64,000 nucleotides of DNA. It comes from Phycomyces nitens. Lineage: Eukaryota > Mucoromycota > Mucoromycetes > Mucorales > Phycomycetaceae. The first letter of the stretch is position 1, and each line of letters starts with the position of its first letter. Both the position numbers and the translations under genes were made by a program. Under the pieces are notes generated by a model, which ran no database searches, was not told the DNA's origin, and saw nothing but the letters and a program-made list of their open reading frames with translations. This document shows, in pieces, positions 1 through 11,634 of the stretch. Location: assembly GCA_022702545.1 (NCBI GenBank), contig JAHRBC010000003.1:2604001-2668000 (forward strand), given 5' to 3'.

Positions 1-797
1 ATGAAATGAGGAAGGCAGGAGTTGGCACGCAATATTAATTTTTAATAAATCTTAATTTTATTATTGAATGTCGTATGTTTTGACTCTGCTTTTAGACATG
101 GTTTAGTAAAAGTAGGAAAAACACAACGAGAGAGTTAAAAGATTAAATTCATTTCTTTGCCTTTCTACTCAAGGCTTGCATACAGGTGCCCATGCATAGA
201 TATTGACGCAATTGAATCATGATACTCCTTGAACCTTTTTCCCTTGCAGTCTGCATGTGTTTCAATCGAAATTGAATACCAAAGGGATTAAAACTTGGCT
301 TTAACATTACAGACATCTCAAGGTTTTAAAGACGATAATTGGGATATTTTGCAATCATGACTATTTATCCACAGCATTGTTTTTTTTAAATAATAATAAT
401 AATAATAATAATAATAGATTATTTTATAGCCATCACATCACACAATGATAACAAACGAGTGAGCGAGAATGAAAAAAAAAAGCAAAGTATATACTTTACA
501 CCCATAAAAACCAAGTTTCGCTACCCATTACTTTAATACAAAAATTAGAGAAATCCACAATCAGTTTAAGAAACAAGTTTGATTGTATTTGTGTTGGTTC
601 AGACTGATAACCATCATACTTGTTTTCTGTAGATTTGACGAGTATTTCTGTGTGTATGTGTGTAGGTATTTGTGTGTTTGCGCTTTTGTGTGTGTGTGTG
701 TATGTGTGTGTATGTGGTCGTTTTGTTCTTGTTGTTACTGGTCTATAGGTCTATAGTTTATCTTGTATTGGTGTAAATAATATTCAGGTCGGATTCC
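1..797. other. Gene-free left edge with simple repeats
   Basis: No convincing coding exon is visible. The stretch carries an (AAT)n run near 393-416 and a TG-rich run at about 650-716. It lies downstream of TIM10 and probably holds that gene's 3' UTR. Confidence 0.5.
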
Positions 798-1184
798 TTA
801 GTTGCCATCTTCCGAAAGATTGTCTGGAGAGAATGAGCTGGAGATTGGAGGAGTAGGACCATTCTCTTCCATCTTCTGGGCAATCATTTTCTGGAATCCA
901 ACATATTTTCCTACGCATCGGTCAATGCATTTCGATTCTCCTTTGTTCAGGTCAGGTTCATGATAGTTTGTGGGAACGCATTTAACCTGGCAGGTCTCGA
1001 GAATTCTATAATTTAGGTTAACCAGAGAGACACACACACACAGTCAATACCACAAGGACATAACCGTGCAGATATCGGTTTATTACCGGTTGTAGAGGCC
1101 CATAAAGGCATCGACCTGTTTCTCTGCTGCAATCAGGTTTTCAGGGTTGACATAGGTTTGAGAGAAACTGCTCCAGGACGACAT
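798..1184 (-). CDS. TIM10: Mitochondrial intermembrane-space chaperone Tim10
   Basis: Small TIM chaperone that, with Tim9, carries hydrophobic carrier proteins across the mitochondrial intermembrane space to the TIM22 complex. Two exons (1184-1087 and 1005-798) joined by a GT-AG intron give 101 residues, the usual size. The twin CX3C motif is intact: Cys38/Cys42 (CQVKC) and Cys59/Cys63 (CIDRC), which form the disulfides of the helical hairpin. The segment LNKGESKCIDRCVGKY between and after the cysteine pairs resembles Tim10 more than Tim9, and this choice is family knowledge plus judgement. The start at 1184 opens the only exon that splices in frame to the cysteine exon. No presequence is expected or seen. 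The C-terminus is Pro/Ser-rich. Confidence 0.9.
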
Positions 1185-1821
1185 TATTGTTTTTTTGGAT
1201 TTTGTGTTGACAAAAAAAAAAAAAAGGTCAAAAGAGAGGAGAGAGAGAGAATGGGTTCGTAGGGTCTGGGCGTGACTGACAAAGTTGGTTAAATTTTCAG
1301 CACTGATTTTATTTTGTATTTATTTTTTTTAATTTTTTAATTATTATTATTATTTCTCTTAATTTTGTGGTCTCGATAAAGGACACTCTTTGGAAAGAAG
1401 GGTTGGTGATAAATGCGTGTTTGACCAGAAAAACGCTCCCCGGGGGGTTTAATGGATGATACTGATAAATGTCTGTATATACATCTACAAGTTAAGGCAA
1501 ACAAGATTGAGATTGTTCTTTGTTGATTTGAAATTAGAAAGACTGGATATTATAATAGACAAGGAGTTTTTCATGATATGCTTGCATGATGAGTGTAGGT
1601 GTAGGTGTAGATGTATAGTGTATAGTGTATAGTGTATAGGTGTGCTTGTGAGTGAATAAATACAAGTGTATGTGTAGGTGTAAGTTGCAGGTGTAGGTGT
1701 AGATGGTCGTGTTTTTGTCTTGATCCATAAATACTTTTTTTTTGGTGTTCATGCCGTAAAGAAGAACAAGAAGAGGAAAGCAGAGGGCAATCTTGAATGA
1801 CAAGAAGTACTCTTTCTTTTC
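1185..1821. other. Intergenic, TIM10 promoter side
   Basis: No exon recognised. It contains a poly-A tract next to the TIM10 start and a GTGTAGGT/GTATAGT-type simple repeat at about 1590-1700. The 3' end of the cyclin gene lies at its right edge. Confidence 0.45.
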
Positions 1822-2658
1822 TTATGCAATATAGGGTACCCAGCCCATATCTAATAGCTCATCAAAATGGCGTACTGTCTCTTCATCATCATCCACACAC
1901 GCAGTTGCCCTTGCGATCTCTTCTTCGTCCGATATCGCATCGCTCAACTCTTCCGAAATATCATATTGTTCACCCACATTATCCTCTTCCTCTTCATCCT
2001 CCTCTTCGTCCCCAACATTGCCCACATTACTCCTCCGTCGCTTCCTTGTCTCTTCGGGCCGGTCATCCTCGGACCGAACACGCTCATAGCATGGATGTTG
2101 CTGGACTAGGTTAGCATAATATTGTTGAAGAACCAACCCTGAGCTGGCGAGATGCCAATCAATTAGAGCCAGAAACTCGAGTTCGAGCGCATTGAGTTCC
2201 TGGGTCGACAGGCCACCTACTTTGGCATAGTGAGAATTTGTACAATAGGAGTCGCAGAGTGCCTTGGATGATACTGTGATTGCAGTTATCAGAAAACGAT
2301 GGACTGTGAGGGATGATATTGTGAAATGCGGATGGGATTCGCATATACGGTCAATGTAGATGAGAAGAATCAACAGACAGGACTTTTCAACAGAGGTGTA
2401 CTTGACGATACGACGCAGATAGTCAGAGAGAGAGATATTTGGTGGTGTACGGGAATGAAAGCGCGTGAGGTTGCTGGGAGTGAGCGGTATAAGGTCATTA
2501 TGGGATATAAGACGTCCAAGCATGTCAGCTATCATGAACAGTTTAATAATAATTTCGAGAAATATGCTAGTACCTATCATATGTGTCAAGTAGTTGATGT
2601 CAACAGCGTAAAAGTACTCGGGTACTTTGAAGATGGCTGTGTCTGTGCGTTGGGCCAT
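1822..2658 (-). CDS. PHO80-family cyclin
   Basis: Cyclin of the Pho80/Pcl type, expected to bind a Pho85-like cyclin-dependent kinase and steer it to phosphate or nutrient signalling substrates. Family signatures are clear: LISHNDLIPLTP, LTRFHSRTPPNIS, then YLRRIVKYTSVEKSCLL and the helix ending in LEFLALIDWHL. The frame is open for 278 codons, but a 45-base in-frame GT-AG segment (2573-2529) interrupts the conserved first helix. Removing it gives HMIADMLGRLISHND, which fits the family better and a 263-residue protein. After the cyclin fold comes an acidic tail (Glu/Asp-rich, about 60 residues) preceded by a KRRR cluster that could be a nuclear signal. Which Pho85 cyclin it corresponds to cannot be told. 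Confidence 0.85.
   Translation of the reverse strand: MAQRTDTAIFKVPEYFYAVDINYLTHMIGTSIFLEIIIKLFMIADMLGRLISHNDLIPLTPSNLTRFHSRTPPNISLSDYLRRIVKYTSVEKSCLLILLIYIDRICESHPHFTISSLTVHRFLITAITVSSKALCDSYCTNSHYAKVGGLSTQELNALELEFLALIDWHLASSGLVLQQYYANLVQQHPCYERVRSEDDRPEETRKRRRSNVGNVGDEEEDEEEEDNVGEQYDISEELSDAISDEEEIARATACVDDDEETVRHFDELLDMGWVPYIA
2529..2573 (-). other. Probable 45-base in-frame intron in cyclin gene
   Basis: On the minus strand it starts GTACTAG and ends GATAG. It is divisible by three and contains no stop, so retention would add 15 residues without breaking the frame. The removal restores the conserved Pho80-family helix. Confidence 0.6.
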
Positions 2659-3146
2659 TGCATGTAATATATCAAGACTGCAGGACTGAGCAGAGCAGGA
2701 AATTTTTATTTTCTGGAAAGGGCTGGTTAAAAGGTGACCAATAATAGATCAAAGTCATCAAAGTCAGCCAGCCAAAGACACACAGGAAAACAACAGGGCC
2801 TATATATATACATAAATATATATAGGCGTGTGTATATTGGAACATTTTGTGTCTTCGTTATCCATCTACACTGTGGTCTTTAGGGTTCACAAGCCACTCC
2901 ATTTACGTCATACAAGATCCAGTGTTCAATTTAAACACCCATTCTCTTCCATTGATTAAGTTATGGTTATTCCAAGAGGAATTTATTATCTAAAAGATTG
3001 TGAAATGGTTTTGCTACGTGTGGAAGTGAAGTGAAAATATGAACTGTGTTTATGTCTTCAGATAAGAAAAAAAAAGGGGGAAAAATGTTATTAGGGCATC
3101 GTCTTCTTGGCGCCGTTGGTATCAAAAAAAAAAGAATGAAATGAAT
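2659..3146. other. Intergenic between beta-tubulin 3' end and cyclin 5' end
   Basis: No exon seen. There is a (TA)n-like tract near 2802-2823 and several poly-A runs. It holds the 5' region of the cyclin gene and the 3' UTR of the tubulin gene. Confidence 0.45.
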
Positions 3147-4680
3147 TTAATCGTCCATGGGTTCTTCCTCATCATTATCCATGTATTCTTCTTCGTATTC
3201 TTCATCGGCAGTGGCCTCCTGGTACTGCTGGTATTCGGAAACAAGATCGTTCATGTTGGACTCGGCCTCGGTGAACTCCATCTCGTCCATGCCCTCAGAA
3301 GTGTACCAATGCAAGAAAGCCTTGCGTCTGAACATGACAGTGAATTGCTCATTGACGCGCTTGAAGAGGTCCTGGATAGCAGTGCTGTTACCAATAAAAG
3401 TACCCGACATCTTCATGCCAACGGGGGGAATGTCACACAGGGAAGATTTGACGCTGTTGGGAATCCATTCAACAAAGTAAGAAGAGTTCTTTTGCTGGAC
3501 AGCCAACATCTGGTTCTCGACTTCCTTGGTGGACAGACGGCCACGGAAGATGGTGGCAACGGTCAAGTAGCGACCATGGCGAGGGTCAGAGGCAGCCATC
3601 ATGTTGCGAGCATCGAACATCTGGGCAGTCAACTCAGGGACGCTGAGGTTGCGGTACTGCTGGGAACCAAAGGCGGTCAAGGGTGCAACACCGACCATGA
3701 AGAAATGGAGACGGGGGAAGGGAACCATGTTGACACACAGCTTACGAAGGTCAGAGTTCAATTGACCGGGGAAACGCAGACTGGTGGAGACACCAGACAT
3801 GACACCAGAAACAAGCTGGTTGAGCTCAGGGTAGCCGGGGTTGGTCAACTTGAGGGTACGGAAGCAGATATCGTACAAGGCTTCGTTATCGATACAGAAG
3901 GTGGCATCGCAGTTCTCGACCAACTGGTGGACAGACAAGACAGCGTTGTAGGGCTCGACAACGGTATCAGATACCTTGGGGGAGGGGACTACAGAATATG
4001 TGCTGAGGATTCTGTCGGGGTACTCCTCGCGAATCTTGGACAACAACAAGGAGCCAAGACCGGAACCGGTACCACCACCCAACGAATGGCAGAGCTGGAA
4101 ACCTTGGAGACAGTCGGTGTTCTCGGCTTCCTTGCGAACGACATCCATAATGGATTCGACCAACTCGGCACCCTCGGTGTAGTAACCGCGGGCCCACGAG
4201 TTACCAGCACCCGACTGGGCGTTGATAAAGTTATCGGGACGGAAGATCTTGCCATATTCGCTGGAGCGGATCACATCCATGGTGGCAGGCTCAAGATCAA
4301 CCAAGACAGCTCTGGAGGGTAATTGTCAGGATTCACAGTTGATCATATATATATATATATAAAAGAGGGTCTTGAGATCGTCTTACCTGGGAACATATTT
4401 GCCCTGGCTACCCTCGTTGTAGAACACATTGATGCGTTCCAATTGGACATCATTGTCACCACAGTAGTTACCGTTGGTGTCAATACCGTGTTCTTGAGAG
4501 ATGGTCTCCCAGAATTTTTGACCAATCTATAAAATAATGAGTAAAAATGCACGTGGAACGTGTCCAATTGATCGTACTTGGTTACCGCACTGGCCTAAAA
4601 GGTAGATGAGATGAGATGAGATTGAATGTGAAGATGGAGTTGGGTGACTTACCAGCCTGGAGGTGAATGATTTCTCTCAT
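3147..4680 (-). CDS. Beta-tubulin
   Basis: Beta subunit of the microtubule heterodimer. Four exons (4680-4653, 4594-4578, 4526-4387, 4311-3147) give 449 residues. The N-terminus reads [17 protein letters not shown], with the MREI autoregulation tetrapeptide present. The nucleotide-binding loop GGGTGSG is intact, and the C-terminus is the acidic tail typical of tubulins. Exon 2 is only 17 bases and encodes the QCGNQ core, so correct splicing is essential. Intron positions crowded at the 5' end are typical of fungal beta-tubulin genes. It is the only tubulin in the window; paralogues elsewhere in the genome cannot be excluded. Confidence 0.97.
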
Positions 4681-7555
4681 TGTGTTATGAAGGAAAGAAG
4701 AGGAGGAGAGAAAAGAAAGTAGAAGTAGAGAAGAGTGAATGGCCAGAATATCTTGGGATTGACAAAATAAAGGTGTTTAGAGTAAACGTCACGTGATAAA
4801 GCGCAAGACAAGCTGGTCGTACACCACGTGTGGGGAGTGTAAAGTCAAAGATATTCCCATTATAAATAGGTTAATCAAGGACAAGATGTACAGTACCTCC
4901 AACAAGCAATGTCACAGCCAGTCAAAATTGATGGTGTCGGCCAATCAGAAACGATTTTCATCTTCATAAATGGAAATCGTATTTTTAGAAACCAAGTTTG
5001 CTTGTGTTTGAAAACGATGTCGTGTCACAAAGGTTTCTTGTATACAAATGCCCATTTTATTTTTATTTTTCTGGGATGATTGTTTCTTTCGTTCTTTAAC
5101 AATTTAACATGATTACAATATTTTTTATTCGAAGAAGGGCTACGGGAATCTAATTGGTCACTATGGCAAGAGTAACGGTAACTGTAAAGAGAATGGTAAC
5201 ATGGTTACCGCTTTTTTTTCGATTTCAAGTTACTTTATCTCCGCAGATTGTAGTTGAAAGGTAATGTCAATGACAATTCATAAAAGTCGAATGCAATCTC
5301 TTTCTTTCTTAAGGTAATGAAGTAGTCTCCGTATTCTAAAAAAGATCTTTTAACCTTTCAGACCACGTTGTCTATTGAGACGAGTATTTTATTTTGGTAT
5401 GAAAAATAAGCATTCTTGAGCATAGTAAATTTTTTGGCGTGTGGGAAGAAAATGGAAGCATAACTACACTTTTTTTAAAAGAACCAATATTCTTTTCTGC
5501 TGTTCTCAACTGTTTTATTTTATTTGGTGTCGATATCATTACTACAAAGAAGTATAGAAAAAAAAAGTTGTAAAAAATTATAAGATGGGTATATACTCTT
5601 GGTGGTGACACGTCAATTATTCTTGGATCAATAGTATGGTGAAATAAAGTAGAATTGATTTCCGTCTGATGGGTATTGGTAAAGTCCTTGATGCTGAACA
5701 ACATTTACATTAATAACTCCAAAATGTTAGCTATAGTATGTGGCCTATTGTACAAAGTGCTGGTTACTGTTTTATTTCTATTACAGAAAAGGCATCGTTT
5801 GACATTTGTTCTTTCATGACTTTTTTCTAAAGTAAAAAAGTCAATTGAAAGTCTATAGAATTCTATAGGATATCGCCTCTAATATTTCATGTATTCTTGT
5901 CTTTTATACAAATGATCTTGATCAATTCTCTATCGCAATATATATTTTCCAAAAATATGAGACCTGTAGTCTTTTAAACCTTGTTTTTCTCTCCTCTAGG
6001 CTTCATATTTTAGAATTTAACTTTCTTTTTATGTTTCAATTCAAGAAAATCAACAAGTTTTCGCTATTATAGATCAAAGAAATGGCTATATTCTGAAAAC
6101 ACACCCTCTTCATATAGTGTAAGAGCTATTTGGATGTATAAATGTGTGCAGTTATATGACTATATTTGCACAGTTATTCCTGATAAACGATAACCAAGCC
6201 ACTGCCATGTAATAAATATTTTCTCAATTATTGTTGTCCGTCGCTTGTAGAGAGAGACATTCATCATTTGTGGTAATGATGAATTTATCGTCATTTGCAT
6301 ACAATTACGACGAGAAGAAGAGTGAAATTTGCACAGATATTTCAGTCTCAATATTCCCGGTGCTTTGTCTGCTATTGTTCCATTTATTATCCTTTTTGCA
6401 ATGACCTTGAAACCTTCAAGACAATACATATACTATCAATATTCTACTCTGTTGCCTACAAACATCTGCAGGTCAAATCCTGGAAATGGCAACCTAGAGA
6501 CTGTTAAAGCACGTTGTTTTACATACCCGTGTTGCAAGTACTATACCCCTTTAGAGGACAAATTAAAACTACACGTGGAATAATTGGGTGTTGCTCGATA
6601 CATCAATCTCTTGCTAGTATTATCTGTTTAATTGATTCTGCATTTTTTATTAAATATATTATCCTCTGTTGTTGACAGGTGCATTTCATCCGTGCGCGTA
6701 CTACAAAAATACGTAGAATACAAATCTATGCCCATTGAACATCTTTTTTTTTCTCCTTTTCTGTTGCCAATTTTGCATCGAATCGATTTAATATCCTCGT
6801 AATTGCCTAGAATAATTGGTTTTTGACTTGTCCATGTCAAAAGGCATCCTCTAAATGCTTTGTGAAAATAAAATCAGCAACCTGGGTATGCGACAAAAGT
6901 TGATCAGTCTTGTCACAAACGATTTAGATGCTGGTCAAATTGGTGAATCCGAATTGGCTTGTTCAATTGTTAATTGTATATTAAATGGGTAAGAATATGG
7001 TCAAATGCATAAACACCATCTCTAAAGACAATCCCAGATGTGGGAAAACGGCTTGGTTATAAGGGGACTGTTCAATAGTAATGTCAATCATTCTTTTGTA
7101 CATGCTTTTGGGAACTGAAAAGTGAAGGATCATCAAATACATCAACAGCCATGGATTATTATTTTTTACTGCTTGAAAGTGTTTGTAAGACTGGAGATCG
7201 TCCTCAACAATTTTCATAATTTATCTTGACACTTGAATTGCCATTAGTCGATTATTTTAATAAAGCAATGCAATGACATATTCCTCTCATTCCCTCTGAT
7301 AAATTAAGAGTATCTCTTTAGATGAATATGTGGATTGCACAATAAAAGATATTCCAATACCATGATCCCTTTTCAGGTCATAGATCAAATATTCATATCC
7401 CTGATACTCAATATACTTCTTTACGTTCTCATGCATGTGAATAGATGCATTATCCACATGTACTTACATAGAGACCTTTTTATATGTAGATACTAGTTTA
7501 TTTCATTGACAGTCATTTTTAAATAACCGTGGTAATACCATGTTATTGAACAAAT
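4681..7555. other. Long gene-poor stretch upstream of beta-tubulin
   Basis: AT-rich sequence without a gene I can support. The tubulin promoter lies at its left edge. A diverged inverted copy of the sequence at 4895-5075 occurs at about 7685-7830. At about 6853-6991 a plus-strand reading frame (about 46 codons, ending at a GTAAG donor-like site) looks protein-like, but no partner exons were found. Confidence 0.4.
4895..5075 (+). repeat. Left copy of diverged inverted repeat
   Basis: Shares ordered blocks with the reverse complement of about 7685-7830, among them CCAACAAGCAATGTC, CAGTCAAAATTG, CATAAATG and ATACAAATGCCCATTTT. Spacing is largely conserved with small gaps. The copies point toward each other across about 2.6 kb. 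Confidence 0.7.
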
Positions 7556-7671
7556 TTATGCTTTGGCCTTTCTCATTCTAGCAGGCAGATCAATGCTATA
7601 TTCCATGGGGTTCAGGGCCACCATTCTCACCGATTCCAGTTCCATGCCCATCTTCAAATACAGATATTGAA
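7556..7671 (-). CDS. Possible orphan 3' exon of an unrecognised gene
   Basis: A minus-strand frame starts after an acceptor-like TTTAACCCTAG and runs about 38 codons to a TAA at 7558-7556. Its residues (KMGMELESVRMV, LNPMEYSIDLPARM, then a basic RKAKA end) look like real protein rather than random translation. I do not recognise the family. An upstream ATG at about 7866 (MSDFDS) could be its first exon, but I could not join them by splicing in frame. It may be the last exon of a short gene or a decayed remnant. It lies just inside the right copy of the inverted repeat, so the element may carry part of the gene. Confidence 0.3.
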
Positions 7672-7684
7672 CTAGGGTTAAAGA

Positions 7685-7830
7685 ATGAAATAAAAAATGG
7701 GCATTTGTATGTTAAACAACCATTGCGAAACGACTTTCATTTATGAAAACCCAACATTGTTTTTGATCGGCCAATGTCCCCAATTTTGACTGACTGGGAC
7801 ATTGCTTGTTGGAAGCACTGTCAAGGAGGT
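7685..7830 (-). repeat. Right copy of diverged inverted repeat
   Basis: Reverse-complement partner of 4895-5075, matching blocks in the same order. Both copies are open in one frame over the first 40-50 bases, so they may derive from coding sequence. Confidence 0.7.
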
Positions 7831-8089
7831 TGGAGGGAAATGATCAACTGTCAAAATCCGACATGATGTTGTACACGTACTCCTTCTAAACCAATATTGC
7901 CACGAGGGAGACGTCTTCTTACTCCGTCTATCGCGTGTTGACCATCTTGATTAGGTACCGGCCAGAAACCCCCCCAAAAAAAAGTATGCCTTGTGCACAA
8001 GTATAATTATCAATGTTCAATGCATTTCTCTCTTTCTCTCTCTTTTTTTTTTATTGTGTGGGAATGTATTGTGTTTGTTTTATTTGATC

Positions 8090-10307
8090 TTAATAGGGAC
8101 GGTATTGACTATGGTTTCTTGAGCTTTGGGACGCGTGAAGTGCTCCTCCACCGCCACTAGGGCTGGCTGCGGAACCAACGTCGTTGCCATAGGCACGAGG
8201 GGCTCCATAGGATGAACGGTCTCTCGAGTCTCTCGAAAACCGTCTTTCTTCTCTTGGTCTGCTGTCGTCTTCTTCAGCGCGTCCATATTCCTCGCCCTCA
8301 TCCTCTCTGTAGCCAGCCTGATATCCGCCAGGACCTTCAGCATAGGCACCAGGAGCTCCTCCGGCTCCTCCGGCTCCATTGGCCCGTCCATAATAGCCTG
8401 CTCCAGCGGGTGCGCCCATGTAGCCGGGTGCACGGCCGTAATAAGCAGCTGCCATGTTATAGTTTCCATAGCCACCATACATGTTTCCGTACATGTTGTT
8501 AAATCCACCATAACCACCTCTTCCAGCACCACCTCCAACTGGGCTGCCATAAGCAGCTGCACCCGCATACCGGCTGTTGGGCATGTAACCTCCGCGTCCT
8601 GCCCCGCCAAAGCCAGGTGCGAAGCCACCAGATGCGGGAGCGTTTCGCATCTGCTTCGACTTTGGCATTGCCTTCTTTACTTCAATCTAAAAAAAAAAAA
8701 GCAATAGTTCAGATTAGATCCACATGTATAATAAGTGCATTTATTTACCGGTTTTCCTTTGATGGACAACATGGGATGACGAAGAGCTTCATCAACTCCA
8801 TTGCTGCTCTCAAATGTAATGAAGCCAAAACCACGCGGTCTGCCAGTGTCACGGTCTGTCATGAGAGTGGCATCAGTAACCTTGCCAAAGCGAGTAAAGA
8901 ACTCCCGGAATTCCTCTTCATCAACTTCAGCAGAGATTCCTCCCACAAAGATCTTTTCAGTCTTTTCTTGTTCTTCGCGTGGGATTGCGCGCTTGGGGTC
9001 AATCTATACAGAAAGACGAGGAAAAACAAATTGGGGCATATGATAAGTTTGCTCCAACTTAAAATATATATACACACACGCGCACACACACACACTTGGA
9101 AACTACAACTTACTCGTTTGCCATCCAAATAATGGTCCTGGCTTACAATGGTATCGACTACATTGGTATCCAGCATAGTGAGGAAACCAAAGCCACGGGA
9201 GCGTCCAGTGGCAGGATCACGCATGACAACGCAGTCAGCGACTTCTCCAAACTGCGCAAAGTATTGGCGCAAAGAGTCTATATACATATATATACACACA
9301 AGATTGTACATGTGCTTGAATCAATATACCGCCTAAACCTCTTGTAGCTTGTTTTTGTGTGTGTGATTTGCTTTTGTGCTCTCAAGCCTTGCTTCTTTAA
9401 CCCTAATTTTTCCCCTTGTCTTTTCTCACAGAAACCATTCCATTTTCGACGCTTACCATCGGTAGTTTCCCAATTGAGACCTCCGACAAACATCTTTCTG
9501 TATTTGCAAGAGCGATACGTAAACAATATGAAGAAAAAGAGGAATATAGCGAGGATTAATTACTGTGCTATCAACCAAAAAATACCACTAAACCTGGGAT
9601 TCGCTAAAGAGAGAGATTGGAGGATCTAAGCTATAGCCTTGGATCTTGTAGAGTATTTGATTGAAGAAAAAAAATATTCTTTCTTTCTTTCTTTCTTTCT
9701 CTTTTTGTCTGTCTGATTGTCTGTCTGTCTGATTGTATGTATGTATGTATGACTCTGTGTGTGTGTGTGCGTATCTTCCTACTTCTTGCTACACTCTTCT
9801 TCTGGACCTTGACAGGGTGGGACAATCTCTTTGCGTACAGCTTATTCTCTCTCCTTCTCTCTTTATCTTGCTCGATTTCCCGCATCTCCTTTTGTCTTTC
9901 ATTTTCTCCTTTGTTTGCTGTTGTCCAGCAAATAAGAAAAACAACAATTGAAAACTTACCCTTCATCTTGATTGGCTGCACTAGCCACGGAAGGTGCTCT
10001 CGGCTGAGAAGCGTCGCCTTCCTCATAAGGAGCAGCTGGTTGGCGCATCTGGCGTTGCATCATTTGCTGAACTTGGTAAGGACTGTTGTTCATCTGCTGG
10101 AAGTTGCGGTAGTTGTTGTAGGGGAACCCGTTTTGCTGGAATCCATTCCAGTTTTGGCCCATGTTTTGTGGTGGCTGCTGCTGAGGATGCTGTGGTTGGG
10201 TCTGCTGTGTTGGTGGTTGCGGTTGTTGTTGCGGTTGCTGAGGCTGCTGCTGAGGTTGTTGCGGCTGTTGTTGCGGCTGCTGAGGTTGCTGCTGCTGAGG
10301 TTGCTGC

Positions 10308-10342
<35 letters not shown>

Positions 10343-10633
10343 TTGAGGCTGCTGTTGAGGTTGCTGGTAACCTTGATCCTCTTCCTGAACATCCAACGCG
10401 TCTTGATACTCGTGTTTTGGCCTTTCGGTTTGTGTTTCTGGATTGGCAACAGTGGTCTGGGAAGCAGCAGGATCTGCTACTTGGGAAGGATCATATTCAC
10501 CTTCATTAGGCTTTGAGGAAGTGGCATGAGCAGGCTCCTTGTAATCATCAGTGTAGATATCCGCGTTTGCGTAAGAGTCTTCCTTGGCACCATTGTAGAC
10601 ATTGTAAAGCTCATCATCAAAATCGTCAGACAT
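8090..10633 (-). CDS. HRP1/Nab4-like RNA-binding protein with two RRMs
   Basis: hnRNP-type protein, closest to yeast Hrp1 (cleavage factor IB), which binds UA-rich enhancer elements for mRNA 3'-end formation and shuttles between nucleus and cytoplasm. Five exons (10633-9960, 9497-9457, 9277-9114, 9003-8749, 8686-8090) give 576 residues. Order: acidic start MSDDFDDELY; Gln-rich region with an almost pure Q run (about residues 90-150); RRM1 with RNP2 KMFVGGL and RNP1 RGFGFL; linker IDPKRAIPREEQ, a strong Hrp1 hallmark; RRM2 with KIFVGGI and RGFGFI; Gly/Tyr/Ala-rich tail with RGG-like repeats, a probable arginine-methylation and phase-separation region. The N-terminal CAG tract also creates long meaningless antisense frames. 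Confidence 0.93.
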
Positions 10634-11634
10634 GATTTATAGATTATAAGAGGAAATGGACTTGCAAAAAAAAATCAAAAAAAAGAAACAAAAAATCAAA
10701 GAGTCAAGCAAGTCAACGTAAAGAAGGTGTCCTCTTTTTCTTTTTTTCTTTTTTTTTTACTTTGGCTTCTAAATAAAAAAAAAATTCGCGGGTGGGTAGA
10801 TAAAGGCTATTGGCACCCCTGATGTCCGCTTATGTTGCGTCATGATATGTGACGTGTAGAAGAACTTTTTTTTATATATATTTTAAAGCGGATACCAAAA
10901 TGCGTGGTTTGGCCAATTGCAAATATCATGCGTTGACAAGTTCAAGAGTGGCAAGGCTGACCAGAGAATTATGGCGAGCACAATTGTGGGTGTGTATTGG
11001 GATTTAAGCCAATGAGAAAAAAAAACCATTGTAAGGGCAGAATTCCAGTTTGGCCGAATTGGAAATCTCATTGAATTCACCATTGTAAATTCCCGCAATG
11101 ATATTTGGCTCAAACTTATGATTACAGAGCGCTAAAAAGCTTAACCTGTTGGTGAGAATATTTATAGCGTACTAATTGATGACGTGAACTCAAGGGATAT
11201 CGTATTCCCCGTATTGCTTGGCAGACTTAAAGAGAGGTTTCATACCTTGCTATCCAACAAATTGCCCCCTTTTTATGTACATATTCCAAAAAAATAATAT
11301 ATAGACATTTATGTTGTCAAGTCCGATTAAAATCAAGAATAAATACAAATTGAAAGGACCCGTTCGTTTTCTCTTTAATATCATGTAGTGATTAGAGCCA
11401 TGAACCCTACAACTGACGGGTGTTCATAAAGAGTATCCCACATGGCCGATGCCACAAGAATAAACAACTCAAACCAAGATGGATCTTTAGATAGGTGATG
11501 TCATTTATGTGTGAGCATTTTATTTTATTTATTTTGTATAATAAAATACATACAATTTAATTTAATTTCTATTCCAATTTTTTCCTTTTTTTTTTTTTTT
11601 AATTGGCTTGCTTGGACCAACATCAAGATTACTA
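10634..11634. other. Intergenic, divergent promoters
   Basis: Separates HRP1-like (minus) and the UPF0014 gene (plus), so it holds both 5' regions. Long poly-T/poly-A tracts occur at 10730-10780 and 11580-11600. No exon recognised. Confidence 0.45.

Noticed and set aside
3141..4322. 393-codon plus-strand open frame
   Set aside because: It is the antisense shadow of the large beta-tubulin exon; strong codon bias of tubulin removes stops on the other strand.
5372..7217. Minus-strand frames of 70-110 codons
   Set aside because: Low-complexity, no splice-consistent partners and no family resemblance. One near 6981-7217 looks slightly protein-like but cannot be extended.
9737..10516. Leu-rich and Val/Ala-rich plus-strand frames (259 and 171 codons)
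   Set aside because: Antisense translation of the CAG-rich glutamine tract of the HRP1-like gene; the same effect occurs opposite the HAP5 Q run.
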